This document shows positions 47,501-62,315 of a stretch of DNA of 64,000 nt, one piece after another (position 1 is the stretch's first letter; each line of letters begins with the position of its first letter). Source of the DNA: Aristolochia californica. Taxonomy: Eukaryota > Streptophyta > Magnoliopsida > Piperales > Aristolochiaceae. Below the pieces are notes generated by a model. It ran no database searches, was not told where the DNA came from, and saw nothing but the letters and a program-made list of their open reading frames with translations. Location: contig JARWKL010000008.1 of assembly GCA_029961685.1 (NCBI GenBank), positions 21,857,981 through 21,921,980 on the forward strand, read 5' to 3'. A program made the translations under genes and the position numbers.

Positions 47501-50500
47501 GGAGGGGAGGGGGGGGGGGGGGGGGGGGGGGGGGGATTTTTAGCTGCGTGTTGACTCCCAATCCATAAGTCTTTCCATAGAAAAATATAGCCCGTTACGC
47601 ATGATAAATCACTTGACAATCACTTATGATCGTTAGGTTAGCTTTTTGTAAATGGGCAAAATATTGGTTTGTTTTACTTGGGTAAATATCCCATCGCACG
47701 TTCACCTGAGAATTTAATGTTATTATCTTTAAAAGGTTTGGATCCATATGTCATTTGCATCTATAACTTGTCTCATGCATGCATATCCATTTTTTAAAAA
47801 ATGTATAGAAAAATCTCTTTCTTTTAAAATTCTGAGCAATTAGAGTTGAACTAGTGGAATTTCTCAAACATGGATGACAAAACTTTTGTGTTCATTTGTG
47901 GTGTGTGAATAAATTTTCTTTACTTACATTTCTTTATTTCTGTAAATTCTTTCCATACATTAACTCTAAAATTTTCATTTTGTTGTGATCTATTTGCCTT
48001 CTATCCCTTTTTTTGTTTATGAGATGAAGGGAAAGTGAAAACTCAAGTTTTGATTTAAGAAAAAAGTATACATCTTAAATGGAAATGCACAATGCACAAA
48101 TGTAGAGAGAGATAATTCATAAAATCGTCTGTAATTTTTCAGGGATTATAAACTCTTTTTAGTTTTTATATATCAAGTTCTGCAATCGTCGGGAAAAGGC
48201 GGATGCAGGGGATTTTTCACTAAGTGTTGACTCCTAATCCATAAGTCATTCCTTACAAAAATATATCCCGTTACGCATGATAAATCACTTTAGAATCATC
48301 TATGATCGTTACGTCAGGTTTTTGTAAAAGGGCAAAACAATGGCATGTTTGACTTGGGTAAATATCCCACCGCACGTTCACTTGAGAATTTAATGTTATT
48401 CTCTTTAAAAGGTTTGGATCCATAGGTCATTTGCATCTTTAACATGTTTCAAGCATGCCTATCCATTTTTTAAAACATGTGTAGAAAAATATGTTTCTTA
48501 TAAAATTATGAGCTATTAGGGTTGAAGTAGTGGAATTTCCCAAACTTGGATAACAAAACTTTTGTGTTCATTTTTGGCATGTGAATAAATTTTCTTTACT
48601 TACATTTTTTTATTGCTTTAAATTCTTTCCAGACATATACCCTAAAATTTTCATTTTGTTGTGATCTATTTGCCATTTATCTCTTTTTTTGTTTACGAGA
48701 TGAAGGGAAATTGAAAAATCAAGTTTTGATTTAAGAAAAAAGTGTACATCTAAAATGGAAATGCACAATGCACAAATGTAGAGAGAGATATTACCAAAAA
48801 GTGTCTGTAATTTTTAGGGCTCAAAACTCTTTTTAGTTTTTATATATCAGGTTTTGCAGTCGTCGGGAAAAGGGGGAGGCGGGGGATTTTTAACAGAGTG
48901 TTGACTCCCGATCCATAAGTCTTTCCATACAAAAATATAGCCCATTATGCATGATAAATCACTTTACAATCACATATGACCGTTAGGTCAGCTATTTGTA
49001 TATGGGCAAAATAATGGCTTGTTTGACTCGGGTAAATATCGCACCCCACATTCACTTGAGAATTTAATGGTATTCTCTTTAAAAGGTTTGGATCTATAGG
49101 TTATTTACGCCTTTAACTTGTTTCAAGTATGCATATCCATTTTTTAAAACATTTGTTTAAAAATTTCTTTCTTATAAAATTCCGAGCTATTAGAGTTGAA
49201 CTAGTGGTATTTCGCAAACTTGGATAACAAAACTTTTGTGTTCATTTGTGGTGTGTGAATAAATTTTCTTTCGTTACATTTGTTTATTTATTTGAATTTT
49301 TACATACATAAACTCTAAAATTTTCATTTTGTTGTGATCTATTTGCCTTTTATATCTTTTTTCGTTTACGAGGTGAAGGGAAAGTGAAATCTCAAGTTTT
49401 GATTTAAGAAAAAGTATACATCTTGAATGGAAATGCACAATGCACAAATGTAGAGACAGATAATTCATAAAAGGTTCTGTAATATTGTAGGGATTGTAAA
49501 CTCTTTTTTGTGTTTATATATCATGTTTTGCAATCATCGGGAAAAGGGGGAGGTAGGAGATTTTTCACTGAGTGTTGACTCCTAATCCATAAGTCATTCC
49601 TTACAAAAATATAGCCTGTTACACATGATAAATCACATTACAATCATCTATGATCGTTAGGTCTGCTTTTTGTAAATGTGCATACGAATGGCCTTTTTGA
49701 TTCGGGTAAATATCCCACCCCACGTTCACTTGAGAATTTAATGTTATTTTCTTTAAAAGGTTTGGATCTATAGGTCATTTGTATCTTTCCCATGTGTCAA
49801 ACATGCATATCAATTTTTTAAACATGGGTAGAAAAATCTCTTTCTTATAAAATTCTGAGCAATTAGGGTTGAACTAGTAGAATTTCCCAAACTTGGATGA
49901 CAAAACTTTTGTGTTCATTTGTGGTGTGTGAATAAATTTTCATTACTTACATTTGTTTATTTCTGTAAATTCTTTCCATTCATAAACTCTAAAATTTTGC
50001 CTTTTATCTCTTTTTTTGTTTTCGATATGAAGGAAAATTGAAAACTCAATTTTTGATTTAAGAAACATCTAGAAAGGAAATGCATAATGCACAAATGTAA
50101 AGAGAGATAATTCAAAAAACTGTCGGTAATTTTGAAGGATTGTAAACTCGTTTTAGTTTTAATATATCAGGTTTTGCAATCATCGGGAAAAGGGGGTGGT
50201 GGGGGAGTTTTAACTTAGTATTGAATCCCAATCCATAAGTCATTCCTTACGAAAATATAGCCCGTTACGCATGATAAATCACTTTACAATCATCTATGAT
50301 CGATAGGTCAGCTTTTGGTAAATGGGCAAAATAAAGGATTGTTTGACTCGGGTAAATATCCCACTACACGTTCACTTGAGAATTGAATGTTATTCTCTTT
50401 AAAATGGTTGGATCCATAGGTCATTAGCATATTTAACTTGTTTGCTGCATGCCTATCGATTTTTTAAAACATTTGTAGAGAAATCTCTTTCTTATAAAAT

Positions 50501-53500
50501 TCCGAGCTATTAGGGTTGAACTAGTGGAATTTCCCAGACTTGGATAACAATACTTTTGTGTTCGTTTGTGGTGTGTGATTAAATTTTTTTAAATTACATT
50601 TGTTTATTCCTTTAAATTCTTTCCTTACATAAACCATAAAATTTTCATTTTGTTGTGATCTATTTGCCTTTTATCTCTTTTTTTTGTTTAGGAGAGGAAG
50701 CGAAAATGAAAACTCAAGTTTTGATTTAAGAAAAAAGTATACATCTAAAATGGAAATGCACAATGTACAAATGTAGAGAAAGATATTTCCAAAAAGTGCC
50801 TTTAATTTTAATGGATTGTAAACTCTTTTTAATTTTTATATATCAGGTTCTGCAGTCGTCGTGAAAAGGGGGAGGCGGTGGATTCTTAACTGAGTATTGA
50901 CTCCCAATCCATAAGACTTTCCATACAAAAATATAGCCCGTTACGCATGATAAATTACTTTACATTCACCTATGATCGTTAGGTCAGGTTTTTGTAATTG
51001 GGCAAAATAATGGCTTGTTCGATTCGGGTAAATATCCCACCGTACGTTCACTTGAGAATTTAATGTCATTCTCTTTAAAATATTTGGATACATAGGTCAT
51101 TTGCATCTTTAACTAGTTTGAAGCAAGCATATCCCTTTTTTAAAAAATGTGTAGAAAAATCTCTTTGTTATAAAATTTTGAGCTATTAGAGTTGAAGTAG
51201 TGGAATTTCCCAAACATGGATAACAAAACTTTTTGTGTTCATTTGTGGTGTGTGAATAAATTTTCTTTACATACATTTGTTTATTGCAATAAATTATTTC
51301 CATACATAAACTCTAAAATTTTCAATTTGTATGATCTATTTGCCTTTTACGTCGTTTTTTGTTTAAGAGATGAAGGGAAAGTGAAAACTCAAGTTTTGAT
51401 TTAAAAAAAAAATTATACATCTTAAATGGAAATGCATAATGCACAAATGTAGAGAGAGATAATTCATAAAAGTGTCTGTAATTTTTTAGGGATTATTAAC
51501 TCTTTTTAGTTTTTATATATCAAGTTCTGCAATCATCGGGAGAAGGGAGAGGCAGGGGATTTTTCACTGAGTATTGACTCCTAATCCATAAGTCATTCCT
51601 TACAAAAATATAGCCCGTTACGCATGATAAATCACTTTACAATCATCTATGATCGTTACGTCAGCTTTTTGTAAAAGGGCAAAATAATGGCATGTTCAAC
51701 TCGGGTAAATATCCCATCGCACGTTCACCTGAGAATTTAATGTTAGTCTCTTTAAAAGGTTTGGATCCATAGGTCATTTGTTACTTTAACATGTTTCAAG
51801 AATGCCTATCTATTTTTTAAAACATGTGTAGAAAAATATGTTTCTTATAAAATTCTAAGCAATTAGGGTTGAAGTAGTGGAATTTCCCAAACTTGGTAAC
51901 AAAACTTTTGTGTTCATTTGTGGCGTGTGAATAAATTTTCTGTACTTACATTTGTTTATTGCTTTAAATTCTTTCCATACATATACCCTAAAATTTTCAT
52001 TTTGTTCTAATCTATTTGTCTTTTATCTCTGTTTTTGTTTTCGAGATTAAGGGAAATTGAAAAATCAAGTTTTGATTTAAGAAAAAAGTATACATCTAAA
52101 ATTGAAATGCACAATGCAAAAATGTAGAGAGAGATATTTACTAAAAGTGTCTTTAATTTTTAGGGATTGTAAACCCTTTTTAGTTTTTATATATCAGGTT
52201 CTGCAGTCATCGAGAAAAGGGGGAGACATGGAATTTTTAACTGAGTGTTGACTCTCGATCCATAAGTCTTTCCGTACCAAAATATTGGCCGTTATGCAAG
52301 ATAAATCACTTTACAATCACCTATGATCGTTAGGTCAACTTTTTGTAAATGGGCAAAATAATGGCTTGTTTGACTCGGGTAAATATCGCACCCGACGTTC
52401 ACTTGAGAATTTAATGTTCTTCTCTTTAAAAGGTTTGGATCCATAGGTTATTTGCATCTTTAACTTGTTTTAAGCATGCAAATCCATTTTATTAAAACAT
52501 GTGTAGAAAAATCTCTTTCTTACAAAATTCCGAGCTATTAGAGTTGAACTAGTGGACTTTCCCAAACTTGGATAATAAACTTTTGTGCTCATTTGTGGTG
52601 TGTGAATAAATTTTCTTTACTTACATTTGTTTATTGCTTTAAATTCTTTCCATACATAAACTCTAAAATTTTTATTTTGTTGTGATCTATTTGCCTCTTA
52701 TCTCTTTTTTTGCTGACGAGATGAGAGAAAGTGAAAACTCAAGTATTGATTTAAGAAAAAAAATACATCTAAAAAGGAAATGCACAATGAAAAAATTTAG
52801 AGAGATATAAATCCAAAATGGGTTTGTAATTTTTAAGGACTGTGAACTCTTTTTAGTTTTTATATATCAGGTTCAGCAATCGTCAAAAAAAGGGGGAGGC
52901 GGGGGATTTTTAACTGAGTGTTGACTCCCAATCCATAAGTCACATTCCCTACAAAAAATATAGCCCATTACGCATGTTAAGTCACTTTACAATCATCTAT
53001 GGTGGACAGGTCAGCTTTTGGTAAATGGGAAAAATAATGGATTGTTTGACCCGGGTAAATATCCCACCATTGAATGGTATTCTCTTTAAAAGGTTTGGAT
53101 CCTTAGGTCATTTGCATCTTTAACATGTTTCAAGCATGCATATCCATTTTTTAAAACACGTGTAGAAAAATATCTTTCTTATAAAATTCCGTGCTATTAG
53201 GGTTGAGCTAGTGGAATTTCCCAAACTTGGATAACAAAGCTTCTGTGTTCATTTGTGGTGTGTGCATAAATTTTCTTTACTTAAATTTTTTTATTGCTTT
53301 AAATTCTTTCCATACATTAACCCAAAAATTTTCATTTTGTTGTGATCTATTTGCCTTTTATCTTTTTTTTTGTTTACAAGATGAAGGGAAAGTAAAAACT
53401 CAACTTTTGATTTAAGAAAAAAGTATAAATCTAAAATGGAAATGCACAATGCACAAATGTAGAGAGAAATATTTCCAAAAAGTGTCTGTAATTTTTATGG

Positions 53501-55200
53501 ATTGTAAACTCTTTTTATTTTTATATATCAGGTTCTGCAGTCGTAGGGAAAAGGGGGACGCGGGGGATTTTTAAGTGAGTGTTGACTCCCAATCCATAAG
53601 TCTTTCCATGCAAAAATATAGCCCGTTACGCATGATAAATCACTTGACAATCACTTATGATCGTTAGGTTAGCTTTTTGTAAATGGGCAAAATAATGGCT
53701 TGTTTTACTCGGGTAAATATCCCATCGCACGTTCACTTGAGAATTTAATGTTATTATCTTTAAAAGGTTCTGATCCGTAGGTCATTTGCATCTGTAACTT
53801 GTTTCAAGCATGCATATCAATTTTTTAAAACATGTGTATAAAAATCTCTTTCCTATAAGATTCCGAGCTATTAGAGTTGAACTAGTGGAATTTCCCAAAC
53901 TTGGATAACAAAAATTTTGTGTTCATTTGTGGTGTGTGAATAAATTTTCTTTACTTACATTTGTTTATTTATATTAATTTTTACATACATAAACTCTAAA
54001 ATTTTCATTTTGTTGTGATCTATTTGCCTTCTTTATCTTTTTTCGTTTACAAGGTGAAGAGAAAGTGAAAACTCAAGTTTTGATTTAAGAGAAAAGTATA
54101 CATCTTGAATGGAAATGCACAATGCAGAAATGTAGAGAGAGATAATTCATAAAAGTTTCTATAATTTTGTACGGATTTTAAACACTTTTTAGTGTTTATA
54201 TATCAAGTTCTGTAATCGTCGGGAAAAGGGGGAGGCGGGGGATTTTTCACTGAGTGTTGACTCCTAATCCATAAGTCATTCCTTAAAAAAATATAGCCTG
54301 TTACACATGATAAATCAATTTACAATCATCTATGATCGTTACGTCTGCTTTTTTTAATGTGCAAATGAATGGCCTTTTTTATTATGGTAAATATCCCACC
54401 CCACGTTCACTTGAGAATTTAATGTTATTCTCTTTAACAGGATTGGATCCACAGGTCATTTGCATCTTTACCATGTGTCAAGCATGCATATCCATTTTTT
54501 AAAACATGTGTAGATAAATCTCTTTCTTATAAAATTCTGAGCAATTAGGGTTGAACTAGTAGAATTTCCCAAACTTGGATAACAAAACTTTTGTTTTCAT
54601 TTGTGGTGTGTGAATAAATTTTCATTTCTTTCTTTTTTTTATTTCTATAAATTATTTCCATTCATAAACTCTAAAATTTTCATTTTGTTGTGATCTAAAT
54701 TCCTTTTATCTCTTTTTTTGTTTACGAGATGAAGGGAAATTGAAAACTCAAGTTTTGATTTAAGAAAAATGTATACATCTAAAAAGGAAATGCACAATGC
54801 ACAAATGTAGAGTGAGATAATTCAAAAAATTTTCTGTAATTTTGAAGGATTGTAAAATTTTTGTAGTGTTTATATATCAGGTTCTGCAATCGTCGGGAAA
54901 AGGGGGTGGCGGGGGATTTTTAACTGAGTGTTGACTCCCTATCCATAAGTCATTCCTTACAAAAACATAGCCCGTTATGCATGATAAATCACTTTACAAT
55001 CATCTATGATCAATAGGTCAGCTTTTGGTAAATGGGCAAAATAATGGATTGTTTGACTCAAGTAAATATCCTATTGCACGTTCACTTGAGAATTGAATGT
55101 TATTCTCTTTAAAAGGTTTGGATCTATAGGTCATTTGCATCATTAACTTGTTTCATGCATGCCTATTGATTTTTTAAAACATATGTAGAAAAATCTCTTT
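44540..55200. repeat. Longer higher-order spacing, about 4.7 kb
   Basis: Variant blocks recur at intervals of about 4.7 kb, roughly seven monomers. 'atggcctttttgattcgg'-type sequence is near 44975, 49690 and 54375; 'ccatgtgtcaa' near 45073, 49790 and 54470. A 21-bp loss before 'gccttttatctc' is near 45280 and 49995 but not in the third block. Confidence 0.65.
47509..47535 (+). repeat. Run of 27 G
   Basis: The G-rich island of this monomer has expanded into an uninterrupted run of 27 guanines. It may be a true expansion or a sequencing/assembly artefact. Confidence 0.8.
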
Positions 55201-58200
55201 CTTATAAAATTCCGAGCTATTAGGGATGAACTAGTGGAATTTCCCAAACTTGGTTAACAAACCTTTTGTGTTGACTTGAGGTGTGTGAATAAATTTTCTT
55301 TACTAACATTTTATTATTGGTTGAAATTATTTCCATTCATAAACTATAAAATTTTCATTTTGTTATGATCTATTTCCCTTTTATCCCATTTTTTGTTTAC
55401 GAGATGAAGGGAAAGTGAAAACTCAAGTTTTGATTTAAGAAAAAAGTATACATCTAAAAAGGAAATGCACAATGCAAAAACGTAGAGAGAGATAATTCCA
55501 AAATGTGTCAGTAATTTTAAGGGATTGTAAACTCTTTCTTGTTTTTATATATCAGGTTCTGCAATCGTCGGGAAAAGAGGGAGGCAGGGGATTTTTAACT
55601 GAGTGTTGACTCTCAATCTATAAGTCTTTCCTGACAAAAATATAGCCTGTTACACATGATAAACCACTTTACAATCATTTACGATCATTAGGTCAGCTTT
55701 CTATAAGTGGCCAAAATAATGGCTTGTTTGACTCCAGTAAATATCCCACCGCACGTTCACTTGAGAATTTAATGTTATTCTCTTTAAAAGGTTTGGATCC
55801 ATTGGTCATTTGCATCTTTAAAATGTTTCAAGCATGCATTTCCATTTTTTAAAACATGTGTAGAGAAATCTTTTTCTCATAAAATTCCGAGCTATTAGGG
55901 TTGAACTAGTGGAAGTTCCCAAACTTGGATAACAAAACTTTTGTGCTCATTTGTGGTGTGTGAATAAATTATCTTTACTTACATTTGTTTATTGCTTTAA
56001 ATTCTTCCCATATATAAACTTTAAAATATTGATTTTGTTGTCATCTATTTGCATTTTATCTCTTTTTTTGTTTATGAGATGAAGGGAAAGTGAAAACTCA
56101 AGTTTTGTTGTAAGAAAAAAGTATACATCTAAAATAGAAATGTACAATGCACAAATGTGTAGGGAGATAATTCCAAAAAGTGTCTATAATTTTTAGGGAT
56201 TGTAAACTCTTTTTAGTTTTTATATATCAGGTTCTAAAATCGTCGGGAAAAAGGGGACGCGGGGGATTTTTAACGAAGTGTTGTCTCCCAATCCATATGT
56301 CATTCCATACAAAAATATAGCCCGTTGCACAAGATAAATCATTTTACAATCATCTATGATCGTTAGGTTAGCTTTTTGTAAATGGGCAAAATAATGGCTT
56401 GTTTGACTCGGGTAAATATCCCAATGCAAGTTCACTTGAGAATTTATTTTTATTATATTTAACAGGTTTGGATCCATAGGTCATTTTCATCTTTAACATG
56501 TTTCAAGCAAGCCTATCCATTTTTTAAAACATGTGTGGAAAAATCTCTTTCTTATAAAATTCCTGAGCTATTAGGGTTGAACTTGTGGAATTTTCCAAAC
56601 TTGGATAACAAAACTTTTGTGTTCATTTGTGGAGTGTGAATAAATTTTCTTTACTTACATTTGTTTATTGCTTTAAATTATTTCCATACAAAAACCCTAA
56701 AAGTTTCATTTTCTTGTGATCTATTTGCCTTTTATCTCTTTTTTTGTTTACGAGATGAATGGAAAGTGAAAACTCAAGTTTTGATTTTAGAAAAAGTATA
56801 CCTCTAAAATGGAAATGCACAATGAACAAATGTAGAGAGAGATAATTCCACAAAGTGTCTAAAATTTTTAGGGATTGCAAACTCGTTTTAGTTTTTATAC
56901 ATCAGGTTCTGCAATCGCTCGAAAAAGTGGGAGGGGGGATTTTTAATGGAGTGTTGACTCCCTGTCCATAAGTTATTCCTTAAAAAAATATAGCTCCTTA
57001 AGCATAAAAAATCACTTTACAATCATCTATGATCGTTAGGTCAGCTTTTTGTAAATGGGCAAAATAATGGCTTGTTTGACTCAATTAAATATCCCACTGC
57101 AAATTCACTTGAGAATTTAATGTTATTCTCTTTAAAAGGTTTGGATCCATAGGTCGTTTGCATCTTTAACATGTTTCAAGCTTGCATATCCATTTTTTAA
57201 AACATGTGTAGAAAAATCTCTTTCTTATAAATTTCCGAGCTATTAGGGTTGAACAAGTGAAATTTCCCAAACTTGGATAACAAAACTTTTGTGTTCATTT
57301 GTGGTGTGTGAATAAATTTTCTAGACTTAAATTTGTTTATTGCTTTAAATTTGTTCCATACATCAACTCTAAAATTTTCATTACGTTGTGATCTATTTGC
57401 CTTTTATCTTTTTTTTTTTTTTTGTTTACGAGATGAGGGGAAAGTGAAAACTCAAGTTCTGATTTAAGAAAAAAGTATGCATCTATAATGGAAATGCACA
57501 ATGCACAAATGTAGAGACAGATAATTCCAAAAAGTGTATTTATATTTTAGGGATTGTAAACTCTTTTTTAGTTTTTATATATCAGGTTCTACAAGCGTTG
57601 GGAGAAAGGGGAGGCGTGGGAGTTTTAACTGATTGTTGACTCCCAGTCCATAAGTCATTCCTTAAAAAAATATAGCCCATTATGCATGATAAATCACTTT
57701 ACAATCATCTATGATCGTTAGGTCAGCTTTTTGTAAATGGGCAAATAAATGGCTTGTTTGACTCGGGCAAATATCCCACCGCACGTTCACTTGAGAATTT
57801 AAAGTTATTCTCTTTAAAAGATTTTGATCCATCGGTCATTTGAAACTTTAACATGTTTCAAGCATGCAAATCCATTTTTTAAATCATGTGTACAAAAATC
57901 TCTTTCTTATAAAATTCCGAGCTATTAGGTTTGAACTAGTGGAAATTCCTAAACTTGGATAACAAAACTTTGGTGTTCATTTGTGGTGTGTGAATAAATT
58001 TTCTTTACTTACATTTGTTTATTTCTTTAAATTCTTTCTATACATAAACCTTAAAATTTTCCTTTTGTTGTGATCTATTTGCCTTTTATCTCTTTTTTTT
58101 TGTTACGAGATGAAGGGAAAGTGAAAACTCAAGTTCTGATTTAAGAAAAAAGTATACAACTAAAAGGGAAATGCACAATGCACAAATGTAGAGAGAGATA

Positions 58201-61200
58201 ATTCCAAAAAGTGTTTGTAATTTTTAGGGATTGTAAACTCTTTTTTGTTTTTATATATCAGGTTCTGCAATCGTCGGGAGAAAGGGGAGGCGGGGGATTT
58301 TTAACTGAGGGTTGACTCCCAGTCCAAAAGTCATTCCTTAACAAAATATAGCCCGTTACGCATGATAAATCACTTTACAATCATCTATGATTGTTAGGTC
58401 AGCTTTTTGTAAATGGGCAAATATCTCACTGCACGTTCACTTGAGAATTTAATGTTATTCTCTTTAAAATATTTATATCCATAGGTCATTTGCATCTTAA
58501 ACATGTTGCAAGCATGCAAATCAATTTTTTAAATCATGTGTACAAAAATCTCTTTCTTATAAAATTCTGAGCTATTGGGGTTGAACTAGTGGAAATTTCT
58601 AAACTTGTGTAACAAAACTTTTGTCTTCATTTGTGGTGTGTGAATAAATTTTCTTTACTTTCATTTGTTTATTTCTTTAAATTCTTTCTATACATAAACC
58701 TTAAAGTTTTCCTTTTGTTGTCAACTATTTGCCTTTTATCTCTTTTTTCGTTTACGACATGAAGGGAAAGTGAAAATTCAAGTTTTAATTTAAGAAAAAA
58801 GTATACATCTAAAATGGAAATGCACGATGCACAAATGTAGTGAGAGATATTTCAGAAAAGTGTCTGTATTTTTTAGGGATTTTAAACTCTGTTTAGTTTT
58901 TATATATCAGGTTCTCAATCGTCGGGAAAAGGGGGAGGCGAGAGATTTTTAACTGAATGTTGATTCCCAATCCATAAGTCATTCCTTACAAAAATATAGC
59001 CCATTAGGCATGATAAATCTCGTTACAGTCATCTATGATCGATAGGGCAGCTTTTGGCAAATGGGCAAAATAATGGATTGTTTGACTCTGGTAAATATCC
59101 CACCGCACGTTCACTTCAGAATTTAATGTTATTCTGTTTAAAAGGTTTTGATCCATAAGTCATTTGCATCTTTAACATGTTTCATTCTTGCATATCCCTT
59201 TTATAAAACAAGTGTAGAAAAATCTATTTCTTAAAAAATTCAAAAGCTATTAGAGTTGAACTAGTGGAATTTCCCAAACTTGGCTAACAAAACTTTTGTG
59301 TTCATTTGTGTTCTGTGAAATAATTTGGTTTACTTACATTTTTTTATTGCTTTAAATTCTATCCATACATAAAATCTAAAATTTTCATTTTGTTGTGATC
59401 TATTTGCCTTTTATCTCTTTTTTTGTTTATGAGATGAAGGGAACGTGAAAACTCAAGTTTGTATTTTAAAAAAAGTATACATCTAAAATGGAAATGCACA
59501 ATGTGCACAAATATATAGAGGGATAATTAAAAAAAGTGTCTGTAATTTTTAGGGATTGTAAACTCTTTTTAGTTTTTATATATCAGGTTCTGCAATCGTT
59601 AGGAAAAGGGAGAGGCAGGGAATTTTAACTGAGTGTTGACTACCAATCCATTAGCCATTCCTTAAAAAAAAAAAGTTTGTTAGCTATGATGGTTAGCTCA
59701 GCTTTTTTTAAATGTGCAAAAGAATGGCTTGTTTGTCTCGGGTAAATATCCCACCACACGTTCACTTGAGAATTTCATGTCATTATCTTTAAAAGGTTTG
59801 GATCCCTATGTCATTTGCATGTTTAACATGTGCCAAGCATGCAAAACCATTTTTTAAAACATGTGTAGAAAAATCTTTCTTATAAAATTCCGAGCTATTA
59901 GGGTTGAACTAGTGGAATTTCCCAAACTATGATAACAAAACTTTTGTGTTCATTTGTGGTGTGTGAATAAATTTTCATTACGTACATTTGTTTATTTCAT
60001 TAAATTCTTTCCATTCTTAAACTCTAAAATTTTCATTTTGTTGTGATCTATTTGCCTTTTATCTTTTTTTTTGTTTACGAGATGAAAGGAAAGTGAAAAC
60101 TCAAGTTTTTATTTAAGAGAAAAATATAGATCTATAATGGAAATACACAATGCACAAATGTAGAGAGAGATAATTCCAAAAAGTGTCTGTAATTTTTAGG
60201 GATTGTAAACTCTTTTTAGTTTTTATATATCTGGTTCTGTAATCCTTAGGAAAAGGGAGAGGTGGAGGATTTTTAATTCAGTGTTGACTCCCAATCCATT
60301 AGTCATTCCTTCAAGAAATATAGCCTATTACGTATGATAAATCACTTTACAATCATCTATGATGGATAGCTCAGCTTTTTGTAAATGTGCAAAAGAATGG
60401 CTTGTTTGACTCTGGTAAATATCCCACCGCACGTTCACTTTAGAATTTAATGTTATTCTCTTTAAAAGGTTTGGATCCATAGGTCATTTGCATGGTTATC
60501 ATGTGTCAAGCATGCATATCCATTTTTTAAAACATGTGTAGAAAAATCTCTTTCTGATAAACAGTCCTAGCTATTAGGGTTGAACTAGTGGAATTTCCCA
60601 AACTTGGATAACAAAACTTTTGTGTTCATTTGTGGTGTGTGAAGAAATTTTCATTACTTACATTTGTTTATTTCTTTAAATTCTTCCCATTCTTAAACTC
60701 TAAAATTTTCATTTTGTTGTGATCTACTTGCCTTTTATCTCTTTTTTTGTTTACGAAATGAAGTGAAAGTGAAAAATCAAGTTTTGATTTAAGAGAAAAG
60801 TATACAGATAAAAAGGAAATGTACAAGGCACAAATATAGAGAGAGATAATTCCAAAAGGTGTCTGTAATTTTTAAGGATTTTAAACTCTTTTTATTTTTT
60901 AAATATCAGGTTCTGCAATCGTCAGGAAAAAGGGGTAGTGGGGGATTTTTAACTGAGTGTTGACTCCCATTCCATAAGTCATTGCTTACAAAAATATAGC
61001 CCATTACGCATGATAAATCACTTTACAATCCATCTATGATCCATAGGTCAGCTTCTGGTAAATCGGCAAAATAATTGATTGTTTGACTCAAGTAAATATC
61101 CCACCACACGTTCACTTGCGAATTTAATGTTATTTTCTTTAAAAGGTTTGGATCCATAGGTCATTTGAATATTTAACTTGTTTCAAACATGCATATCCTT

Positions 61201-61544
61201 TTTTTAAAACATGTGTAGAAAAATCTCTTTCTTATAAAATTCCGAGCTATTAGGGTTGAACTAGTGGAATTTCCCAAACTAGGATAACAAAACTTTTCTG
61301 TTCACTTGTGATGTGTGAATAAATTTTCTTTACTCATATTTGTTTATTGCTTTTAATTATTTCCATACAAAAAATAAAAAATTTTCATTTTCTCGTGATC
61401 TATTTTCCTTTCATCACTTTTTTTTATTATGAGATGAATGGAAAGTGAAAAATCAAGTTTTGATTTAAGAAAAAAGTATACATCTAAAATGGTAATGCTC
61501 AATGCAAAAATGTAGAGAGAGATAATTCAAAAATGTGTCTGTAA

Positions 61545-61720
61545 TTATTGTATTTAAGAAAAAGTAAACATCTAAAATGGAAATGCACAATGAACAAATG
61601 TAGAGAGAGATAATTCAAAAAAGTGTCTGTAATTTTTAGGGATTTTAAACTCTTTTTAGTTTTTATATATCAGGTTCTACAATCGTTAGGAAAAGGGAGA
61701 GGCGGGGGAATCTATGATGG
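61545..61720. repeat. Rearranged monomer: partial duplication plus deletion
   Basis: About 95 bp ('aagaaaaagt' to 'agtgtctgtaatt') is repeated within the monomer. Shortly after, the G-rich island joins directly to 'atctatgatggatagc', losing about 100 bp. Confidence 0.7.
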
Positions 61721-62295
61721 ATAGCTCAGCATTTTGTAAATGTGCAAAAGAATGGCTTGTTTGACTCGGGTAAATATCCCACTGCACGTTCACTTGAGAA
61801 TTTAATGTTATTCTCTTTAAAAGGTTTGAATCCATATGACATTTACATCTTGAACATGTTTCAAGCATGCATATCCATTTTTTAAAACATGTGTAGAAAA
61901 ATCTATTTCTTATAAAATTCCGAGCTATTAGGGTTGAACTAGTGGAATTTCCCAAACTAGGATAACAAAAATTTTGTGTTCATTTGTGGTTTGTGAATAA
62001 ATTTTATTGACTTACGTTTGTTTATTGCTTTAAATTCTTTCGATTCATAAACTCTAAAATTTTCATTTTGTTGTGATCTACTTGCCTTTTATCTCTTTTT
62101 TTGTTTACTAGATTAAAGGAAAGTGAAAATTCAAGTTTTGATTTTAAAAAATAGTATATATATATATCTAAAAACGAAATGCACAATGCACAAATGTAGA
62201 GAGAGATAATTCCAAAAGGTGTATGTAATTTTTAGGGATTGTAAACTCTTTTTAGTTTTTATATATCAGGTTATGTAATCGTCAGGAACAGGGGA

Positions 62296-62315
62296 GGGGG
62301 GGGGGGGGGGGGGGG
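62296..62315 (+). repeat. Run of 20 G
   Basis: A second expanded G-rich island, preceded by GGGGA. Confidence 0.8.
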